NCBI GenBank assembly: GCA_017354895.1
Contig: CP071497.1
Span: forward strand, 3,968,001-4,032,000
Direction: 5' to 3'
DNA from: Podospora comata
Lineage: Eukaryota > Ascomycota > Sordariomycetes > Sordariales > Podosporaceae
Length of the DNA stretch: 64,000 nt
Under the pieces are notes generated by a model. That model made no database searches, was not told the DNA's origin, and was given only the letters and a program-made list of their open reading frames with translations. Of the stretch, positions 56,801 through 64,000 are shown in pieces; within the stretch, counting starts at the first letter, position 1; the number at the start of each line of letters is the position of its first letter. Position numbers and translations under genes: made by a program.

Positions 56801-57064
56801 TTCCAGCTCCGCACTGCCCTGTCAGAGTGGTCTTTGGAGCCTGAACGCAACCGCCATTGTCCAGGCACACAACCGCAACAACTCACACTTGCGCATCTCG
56901 CTCTCGGGCGCATCACAAAACAGAGTCGTCCTTGTGTCTTCGCTTTACCTGCCAACCCGAGGTCGTGTCCGTAGCACCAGGCTCTCGCATTCTGGGAGCG
57001 ACAGACCCCAACTTTTCCCCCCGCCGACTCCTGGCAGCGCGCTTACTCCGTAGTGTTGCAAATC
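53838..57064. other. 3.2-kb divergent intergenic region
   Basis: Separates the CDC24 and FWD-1 starts. The first 700 bp next to CDC24 are G+C-rich and could be a long 5' leader. Several frames of 100-190 codons occur on both strands, but they are Pro/Arg/His-rich artefacts of composition. No gene or RNA is supported. Confidence 0.5.
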
Positions 57065-60000
57065 ATGGCTGGTTTTGCTTCCCAGGCCGACGAAGGTTAC
57101 TCAGAAGACCCCCTGACCGCGATTTCCGCTTCTGCATCCTTCTCCCACAAGACGCGCGACGATTCGGTCTCGGCCCTGAGTTCCTCTCAAGCTGCATCGG
57201 ATTTCCCGGCATGGATGCTTCAACATATATCTAACCTCTCCATCTCTCGCAAGACCGGTACGTTGCGCTCCAAGCTGTTCCATCAAACAAAGGCTAGTGG
57301 CCGCGGCGGGTGGCTGATGCTCCGGTTGCACCCATGCCATGCTTCCCGATGATCCTATGGCTTTGATATTGTGCCGACTCCAACTCTAACCTTGACACCG
57401 GACAGAACTTGCGATGGCGCTCTTAAATGACCTTCCTACCTCTGTAATCTCGGAAATAGTAGAACACCTCAACCCCAGACTCAACATCGACTTCATCCGC
57501 TACCTGCCCCCCGAGGTGTGCCTCAAGATTCTCAGCTTCCTCGACCCCGTCTCGCTCATCAGCGTTGCGCGCGCATGTAGAACATGGTACGGCCTCGCTT
57601 TGGATCGCAAGCTGTGGGAACAGCTGTATTATATGGAGGGCTGGTCTGCAAAACCGAAAGAGATCGCCGCCTGGGAGAAGAGCATCAATGGAGTTCGTCA
57701 GGGAGTGTCACGGCGAGTTGATTCGGAAACTGAGGGTCATGCGCATAAGAAGCGCGCCATTACCGTCTCTTCAAACTTCGATGCCGACATGGATAGTGTC
57801 ATGCTGGACGCGGGAGCAATAAAGCAGGAGCCCGCCGAGATGGACGCGTCAGAAAGCAGTCTGTTTGGCGGACTGACAGGACGTGCTGACGGTGGTAGCA
57901 TCTCACGAAGATTGGATGATCTGGAAGTAAAGAGTGTTGGCTCAGGTTCGGGGTCGGCGAACAAGAGCGCCTCGCTGGACAAGGGCAAAGGCAGGGCACG
58001 CTCACCGGAATCCAGTTCTTCAAGGCGATCCAAAGGCAACTTCTTGGACACAGTACTAGCCACGCCCCTATCAAGATTACCGAGATCCACGCTATGGGTT
58101 CTGGATGACCACGACCGCAGATATAAGCTTAATTGGAAGCACGTATACACAATGCGCCGACGCCTCGAGTCCAACTGGGACCTAGGAAAATACACAAACT
58201 TCCAGCTACCCCATCCTAATTATCCAGAAGAAGGGCATGGGGAATGTATTTACAGTCTGCAGTTTAACCCACAGTATTTGGTCAGCGGCAGTCGAGACCG
58301 GACGATCAAGGTGTGGGATTTGGAGACACGGCGCTGCCTCCGCACCTTGTCGCAACATCGCGGGTCGGTTCTCTGCCTGCAGTTTGACTCTGACCCCGAG
58401 GAGGACATCATCGTGTCAGGCAGTTCGGACTCGGACGTGATCATTTGGAAGTTCTCGACCGGAAAGGTGATCCAGACACTCAAAACTGCCCACCGGGAAT
58501 CTGTACTCAACGTCAAGTTTGACAAACGGATCCTGGTCACCTGCTCCAAGGATAAGCTGATCAAGGTCTTCAACCGCCGACCTCTGCGCGCTGGCGACCT
58601 TGGATACCGGGAGGTGAGCCCCGTGCCCACCACCATCAACTACGGTTACAACATCCCTATGGCTCCCGAGGACCTCCCACAAACTCCGGCTTGGACTTTG
58701 ATCGGCGTATTGGAAGGCCATAGTGCGGCCGTCAATGCTGTTCAGATCCACGACCGGGAAATTGTGTCTGCAAGCGGTGACCGCCATATCAAGGTTTGGG
58801 ATTGGCCGACTCAGACATGCAGCCGCACCATTGTTGGCCATACCAAAGGAATCGCATGCGTTCAGTACGATGGCCGGCGAATTGTCAGCGGTAGCAGTGA
58901 CCATGAAGTAAAGGTGTTTGACAGGGCAACAGGTCTGGAGGTAGCGAGCCTTCGTGCGCACTCTGCTTTGGTACGGACGGTTCAAGCTGGATTTGGAGAT
59001 TTGCCCTTCCAGGCCGAAGATGATGCGGAGGCGGCAAAGAAGGTGGATGAGGCTTACTTCAAGGCGCTCGAGGCAGGGTTACTTGACGGCACAAACCGCC
59101 CGAAAGCTGGTCGTCGGCAGGGAAATGCAGGATCCAGAAGACCGGAGGACATCTGTGCCTACGGTGCAAAGCTCCCACCTGGAGGCGGAGGGGGCAAATA
59201 TGGCCGGATCGTCAGTGGCAGTTATGATACTAGTATTATCATCTGGCGCCGAGACAAGGAGGGCATCTGGAAAGACCAGCAGCACCTCAAGCAAGAGGAA
59301 GCCGCTGCCGTTGCGGTCAAGCTGGGACGGACAACACTTCCCCCGGTGTCGAATTTCCTGGACGCTGCTGCTGCGGCGATCCCTTTACACCCTTCGGTGC
59401 GACCGGGTCCCTCACAACCCGGCGGTTCGTCAAGCACGCTCACAGCAAACAATTCCCTACCAACACAGACCGCGAGCGCACCACCAAGCACATCGGCCGG
59501 GCCTTCAGTACCGCCTCCGAGACCGGATAGCGAACAAATACGGGCGCTAATCGACGAGGCAATCCAAGCAGGCGCCCAAGCCTTTACACGCGCCATCGGC
59601 AACCATCCCATCATCTTGACACAGCGACAGTACATTGAAGGCAGGATCGACCGATTGCAGAACGCTGTCACACGGAGTCAGCTTCGACAAGCCTTTTCTG
59701 GTGCTTTGATTAGAGCTCAATTCGAGCAGACCAGGCTACGACGGGAGGCTCAGCGGAACGCGGAAGCGATTGCGGCAACAACGAACGCACTGGCGGGCCC
59801 TTCAACATCTTCACAACAACACAGAAACAATACCGAGCCTGCTCAGGCATCATCATCATCGTCGTCATCAGCAGCACCGGCGTTACTGGCAGCTCGACTG
59901 TTGACGGCTAGCCAGCAGCAGGCGGCCGTAGCGTATCAGGCACATGCGGAACTGGCTTCTGGGGGACACGGACGTGTGCATCAGGTACAACTCCCTCCTG

Positions 60001-60296
60001 CTTTTTCTTCCACCTCCACCCCCACTGCCCCGGCTCCTGCTCCTGCTCCTGCTCCTGCCCCTGCCCCTGTTCCTGTTCAGACAAATCATCACCCTCATCA
60101 TCACCATCCACACGTTTCCCATCATGCTCCGGTTGAGGGCCACGACGCGGCTAACCCGGCGCGCGTTTTCAAGCTTCAATATGATGCGAGACGGATCATT
60201 TGCTGCAGTCAGACGAGTGTGATTGTGGGGTGGGATTTTTGCAATGGGGATAAGGAGTTGGAGCAGGCGGCGCAGTTTTTTGGGCCGGTGGAATAG
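57065..60296 (+). CDS. fwd-1: F-box/WD40 protein, FWD-1 type (SCF substrate receptor)
   Basis: Exons 57065-57257 and 57406-60296 with a 148-nt intron (CTAAC branch, GACAG acceptor) give 1,027 residues. Exon 1 ends in PAWMLQHISNLSISRKT and joins ELAMALLNDLPTSVISEIVEHL, a dimerisation-type helix pair before the F-box (about 94-142, YLPPEVCLKILSFLDPVSLI). WD40 blades run from about 341: YLVSGSRDRTIKVWDL, IIVSGSSDSDVIIWKF, ILVTCSKDKLIKVF, EIVSASGDRHIKVWDW, IVSGSSDHEVKVF and IVSGSYDTSIIIWRR. A ~290-residue Ala/Gln/Ser/Pro-rich insert precedes the last blade (about 985-1010). The beta-TrCP/Slimb-like layout and length agree with Neurospora FWD-1, which binds Skp1 and targets phosphorylated FRQ for ubiquitination. 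The orthology is from memory of the family. Confidence 0.88.
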
Positions 60297-60694
60297 ATGG
60301 GGGGATGCAGGAGTGTGAGATCTTTGTTGGAGTTTTGGAGGAAAATGGGTGCTGCTGTATGGGTCTCAAGAAAGGTTCATGTGTATAGTTTTGTAGTTTG
60401 TTCTCGGGAACTTGTTTCTTGCTTTTTTTTTTTGCCTAATCATTTTTTGGATCGATACATAACGACATTTGGGAGCGGGGAAGTGGTATTTATTAGAAGG
60501 GGTTTTTTTATCATAGCATTATCCGACCGGGAGATATACGAGAGAGGCCATGATGGCTCTTCAGCAGGTGTGTCTGTGGCAATGGTGGGCGTTGAACAAA
60601 ACTTTGTCTTTTTTGCCTATAAAATGTACCATGATCCCCACACTCCATTCCTTGTACACACCCGCGCTCTCTCTCCCATCTTTTGGGGGAGACC
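60297..60694. other. Convergent 3' intergenic region
   Basis: 398 bp between the FWD-1 and VPS60 stops; G/T-rich, with short T runs, on the plus strand near FWD-1. No gene. Confidence 0.6.
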
Positions 60695-61351
60695 TTAACC
60701 AGCAGCCTCCTTGACCTTGCCGGCCTGCCCAGCAACAGGCGGCTCATCGATAAACTCGGGCACCTCATCCTGCATAAAACTCGGCAGCGAATTCATGTCT
60801 CCGCCCATCATCTCCCTTTCCAACTCGACCTCCTGCCCCAAGGCTTCGAGCTCGGCATCCAACTCTGCCTCGTCCACATCTTCGGGAATGTCATAACTCC
60901 TCGCCAGGCTTTCCTGTATCTCATTCCCCACGTCCAGCAGATCCGCCATCTCGTCCTGCAGGCGCTCAATCTTGTCGATGTCGACCTTGCCGTACTCTTT
61001 TTTCAGGGCCTTGTTTGTTTGCTTTAGTGCGTCGATGGTGACCATTGTGTTTTTGAGGTTGTCCTGCATTGTCTGGGCCTGCTCCATGTTCCAGACTTGG
61101 GACTGGAGCTGGTCGCGCTGGGCTTCGTATTGTTTGCGGCGCTGGAGGACTTTGAGAGCTTTTTGCTTTAGGGCGGTCTTGCCGGGGCCGTCGCGCATTT
61201 TGGAGAGCTTGGTTTGGTAGGTTGTTAGCTCGGTGTTGAGGGCGGAGAGCTTGACGTCGATGGAGGAGATGCGGGTGTCGAGGGAGGTGATGGCGGTGTT
61301 GAGGGTTGGTTTGGGGGCTTTTGGGGCGGGGGTGCCAAAGAGGCGGTTCAT
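60695..61351 (-). CDS. VPS60: VPS60/CHMP5, ESCRT-III subunit
   Basis: Single exon, 218 residues, starting MNRLFGTPAPKAPKPTLNTAI, the hallmark N terminus of CHMP5/Vps60. A basic helical hairpin follows (KMRDGPGKTALKQKALKVLQRRKQYE), then an acidic C-terminal half with DEMADLLDVGNEIQESLARSYDIPEDVDEAELDAELEAL. The acid/base polarity is typical of Snf7-fold proteins. It is a late-acting ESCRT-III component on endosomes that binds Vta1 and stimulates the Vps4 ATPase. The gene shows a very clear change from C-ending codons at the start to G-ending codons at the end. It is divergent from the NmrA-like gene, with starts 531 bp apart. Confidence 0.95.
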   Translation of the reverse strand: MNRLFGTPAPKAPKPTLNTAITSLDTRISSIDVKLSALNTELTTYQTKLSKMRDGPGKTALKQKALKVLQRRKQYEAQRDQLQSQVWNMEQAQTMQDNLKNTMVTIDALKQTNKALKKEYGKVDIDKIERLQDEMADLLDVGNEIQESLARSYDIPEDVDEAELDAELEALGQEVELEREMMGGDMNSLPSFMQDEVPEFIDEPPVAGQAGKVKEAAG

Positions 61352-61881
61352 TTTGGCGGTTTTTGGGCCTGGGAAGGGCTTGGAATTTAGGGGGGAGGTT
61401 GTTGTTCGGAAGAAGGGGTTGCGATGGCGATGATCGCAATGGTGGTGGTCGCGATAGTGGTTTGGTGGTTGGGTTTGGAGGGAATGCGACAAGCGATGGT
61501 TGGCTGATGACGACGATGGGCAAGGCAGCGATGCTTGGAGGGGCTTGTGTGGGGGTGTTTGTGGGGAAGCGGTTGTTACATAAGCGAGGCTTTCGCTTAT
61601 CGGACTTTGCCAAGATAGAATGGCGGGCAACGCCAACCCCGATTGCCGATTGTTTGGTAATCTAGGTATCAAACAGTACTCCCTTTGCTCGGTTTTTAGA
61701 ATGCCGACGAAGAGTATGGTTGACATCACTGGCGACGATATAAAGGCAAGTACTACCTACCTTAAGTCTTTCATTTTCTCAATATCTTTACTGTATCGAT
61801 CACTTTCTACTCCAAATTCTCCAAAAAGATACTTTGGTACCCAACGTATCTTAGCCTCAACGACCACACCATCGCTGCAAT
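61352..61881. promoter_or_regulatory. Divergent promoter between VPS60 and the NmrA-like gene
   Basis: 530 bp between two opposed starts; presumed promoters for both. No specific sites identified. Confidence 0.45.
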
Positions 61882-62811
61882 ATGGCATCCAACACCATCC
61901 TTGTCATCGGTGCGACAGGCCAGCAAGGCGGCGCCGTCGTCAAAGCCCTTCTTGAACTCCCAACACAGACCCCACCGCTCCGCATCCTCGCCCTGACCCG
62001 AAATGCCCAAGCAGACAGAGCAAAGAAGCTCGCCGAGTCTCACAAGGGCGTTCTTGAGCTCGTTGAAGGCGACAGCTCAAAGCCAAAGCCAATCTTTAAC
62101 TCGCTACCCAAGGGGTCAGTCAACAGCATCTTCATCGTCACCACGCCAGCCATGGGCGGCTCCAAGCTCACCGAGGAAGAGCAAGCGCTGCCCTTGGTCG
62201 ATGCCGCTGTGGAGCACGGGGTCAAGCACATCGTCTTCAGCTCTGTCGAGCGCGGCGGTGATGAGAGAAGCTGGGAAAACCCGACCAGTGTCCCACATTT
62301 CCTCGCGAAGCACAACATCGAGATTTACCTTCGCGACAAGGCGGAGAAGGAGCAGGGCAAATTCACCTGGACCATTCTTCGACCAGTGGCTTTCCTTGAG
62401 AACTTCAAGCCTGGCATGTTTTGCGCGGTATTCACGGCGATGTGGGCGAGCGCCTTGAGTGCGGAGACGAAGTTGCAGCTTATTAGTGTTCGCGATATTG
62501 GAAAATTTGGTGCCATAGCACTTACTGAGCCTGCCAAGTGGTCAAAAAAGGCTGTTGGTCTTGCGGGCGATGAGTTGACTTTGGATGAGGCTCGGGCGAA
62601 GTTTGGCAGCGTGACGGGGAAGAAGCTGCCGCAGGCTTGGGGTATCTTTGGAAAGGCAATGCTTTGGGCTATCAAAGAAGTTGGCACTATGTTCCAGTTC
62701 TTCGAGGATGAGGGTTACCACGTTGATATTGAGGCGAGGAGGAGGGATGTTCCGGACCTTCAGAACTTTGCGGCGTGGCTCAAGGCGCCGAGCAATGGGT
62801 GGACAAACTGA
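61882..62811 (+). CDS. NmrA-like NAD(P)-binding protein
   Basis: Single exon, 309 residues. The start MASNTILVIGATGQQGGAVVKALL carries the GxxGxxG dinucleotide motif of atypical short-chain dehydrogenases; VFSSVERGG and WTILRPVAFLENF blocks follow, as in the NmrA/HSCARG family. Members of this family sense the NAD(P)H state or act as isomerases or reductases. The regulator NmrA binds GATA factors in nitrogen control, but most fungal paralogues have unknown roles, and this copy lacks any context pointing to nitrogen regulation. No signal peptide; cytosolic or nuclear. Confidence 0.88.
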   Translation: MASNTILVIGATGQQGGAVVKALLELPTQTPPLRILALTRNAQADRAKKLAESHKGVLELVEGDSSKPKPIFNSLPKGSVNSIFIVTTPAMGGSKLTEEEQALPLVDAAVEHGVKHIVFSSVERGGDERSWENPTSVPHFLAKHNIEIYLRDKAEKEQGKFTWTILRPVAFLENFKPGMFCAVFTAMWASALSAETKLQLISVRDIGKFGAIALTEPAKWSKKAVGLAGDELTLDEARAKFGSVTGKKLPQAWGIFGKAMLWAIKEVGTMFQFFEDEGYHVDIEARRRDVPDLQNFAAWLKAPSNGWTN

Positions 62812-63513
62812 TCACCTCCAATACGGCTTTCTTTCCTCTCAGTTGTTTATGTAGACGCTGTGACGCCCACCTAATCAGTCTGTACTAATACCATTCGTAA
62901 CCTATCGGGACGGCGTGTCTTCCAAGAGCAACCGTTCTTGGCATATCTGTGTTATCGTGGTGATTCAAAAGAGCCGATCACCTGCGCCAGAGGGAACAAT
63001 TGTTCCGGGAGTCTTCCGAGGCGGAGCGATAGTTCCGGAAGACTGAAGTCAGTTCAGTATGTGAGCTTCGGTAAACACGGCTATCACGGCATTGATCATC
63101 CGCACCGACAAGTCGGTTGTGAATGCCACGATGATTGCTCAGGAATGCGTTGACGTGCCTGTACACATCGAGAATACCTAGTCTTTGTCGCACACTCTTA
63201 TCGACTCTATGAATTCTATACTGACCACGGCGTGACGGTATCGACTTCTATAAGGCAGATCGCAGTTTATAACCTTTCGTTTGGCAGCTGGGAGTAAACA
63301 AAGAGTCACGATCTACAATATCCATAGCCAATGTCCAGACCACACTTTGGCTGCCCCTTTCACCGTCACGCCATGGGATACCCAAGATGGCAAAGAGCAC
63401 ATTAGGCGGTCATCCTACTTTAAATTACTCTTTTCCACTTCTTCCCAGGGTAGTGTTTTGCTCGATCTTTTCCTTCCAGCTTAGGTATCATTACAGTTTT
63501 CTATTCTCTTAAG
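62812..63513. other. Intergenic region with nested inverted repeats
   Basis: 702 bp between the NmrA-like gene and the paralogue at the right edge; contains the inverted-repeat cluster listed separately. No gene supported. Confidence 0.5.
62993..63044. repeat. 14-bp palindrome followed by a 9-bp inverted repeat
   Basis: GGAACAATTGTTCC (62993-63006) is a perfect palindrome. Four bases later AGTCTTCCG (63010-63018) is matched by its exact reverse complement CGGAAGACT at 63036-63044, with a 17-nt loop. Confidence 0.85.
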
Positions 63514-64000
63514 ATGCATATCGCAGGGGTTTCGCTCAGCCCGTCCAATCTGGCGTGCTTTGCCACGGAGTGTTTGTACCAAGTGGTGGGGTTCTCTGAT
63601 GCTGATGCGGCCGTCTAGTTCTCTTCTTGTGTGGCCGAGTTTGGCAGGCCCGTTGTGGTAACTGTGTAGGCTCTTTCTTGCACCTCGCCTCCTGTGTGGA
63701 TGAAAGATACTAACTTCGGCACATCAGAACACCCACTGAAACAGCTTTCGCTACCGAAACCACAACGCTCAATTACATTGACACCGTCCTCTCGCTCACA
63801 ACATCCACTTCGACTGTGGAGGAGACGTCGACCATAACCGCAACACAGGAGGAGGTAACCACTGTGTATACAGTCTCCAATGTTGCCACCACCACCGCCA
63901 CCACCACTGCCGATCCAACTCCTGAAGGCAAGACGCGGAAGCGCCAGGCCCCGTTTGGACCATTTGGACAATTCGGTCCAGGCAGGCCATTTGGTTCAGG
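63514..64000 (+). pseudogene. Paralogue of the 40770-41992 Thr/Val-rich gene, with internal stop; runs off the window
   Basis: Exon 1 (63514-63665, 152 nt, identical in length to exon 1 of the 40770-41992 gene) encodes MHIAGVSLSPSNLACFATEC... aligned residue by residue with that gene, including QVVG, DAAV and FSSCVAxFG. The Gln codon after DAAV is TAG here (63616-63618), a CAG-to-TAG change. The intron (63666-63727) has the same phase, and exon 2 continues with TPTETAFATETTTLNYID, Thr/Val-rich sequence and a TRKRQ Kex2-like site. Exon 2 is open to the edge. It is probably a recent loss, unless an upstream start and alternative splicing avoid the TAG. Confidence 0.75.

Overview
The window is nuclear DNA of a filamentous ascomycete, most likely a Sordariomycete and probably Sordariales. 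Introns are short (about 50-90 nt) and canonical, with GTRNGT donors, CTRAC branch points and YAG acceptors. The gene content fits: HET-domain genes, an AA9 lytic polysaccharide monooxygenase, a FWD-1-type F-box/WD40 protein, a Cdc24 exchange factor and fungal complex I and mitoribosome subunits. No tRNA, rRNA, CRISPR array, intact transposon or viral element was recognised. All gene models were spliced by hand from the sequence, and exon sums were checked for frame.

Layout. 1-4.6 kb looks accessory: the start of a possible secreted protein, a broken HET-domain relict and a DHA2-type drug/H+ antiporter. 7.6-18.3 kb is mostly core: SWR1, sharing a divergent promoter with complex I subunit NDUFB8, then two conserved proteins of unknown function. 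19.7-26.1 kb holds a 1,374-residue beta-repeat/coiled-coil protein and a Cys-rich single-pass membrane protein that appears frameshifted near its C terminus. 28.3-42.0 kb is again accessory in character: AA9 LPMO, an ApbA/PanE reductase, a protein resembling Rtt106-type tandem PH histone chaperones, an intact HET gene with a coding 9-bp minisatellite, a small secreted Cys-rich gene without a usable ATG, an RBR ubiquitin ligase and a Thr/Val-rich protein. 42.9-62.8 kb is core: a 1,459-residue nuclear-type protein, mitoribosomal mS37/MRP10, Cdc24, FWD-1, VPS60 and an NmrA-like protein. At the right edge lies a paralogue of the Thr/Val-rich gene, interrupted by a CAG-to-TAG stop.

How genes relate. 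Most genes are independent housekeeping functions: chromatin remodelling (SWR1), respiration (NDUFB8), mitochondrial translation (MRP10), polarity (CDC24), SCF-type ubiquitination (FWD-1) and ESCRT-III (VPS60). No biosynthetic cluster is visible. The two HET loci, the secreted or wall-like genes and the recurrent single-lesion pseudogenes point to fast-turnover self-recognition and surface functions inserted among stable core genes.

A window-wide compositional signal is also present: the sense strand of most genes is C-rich and G-poor at the 5' end and changes to G-rich and C-poor at the 3' end and 3' UTR.
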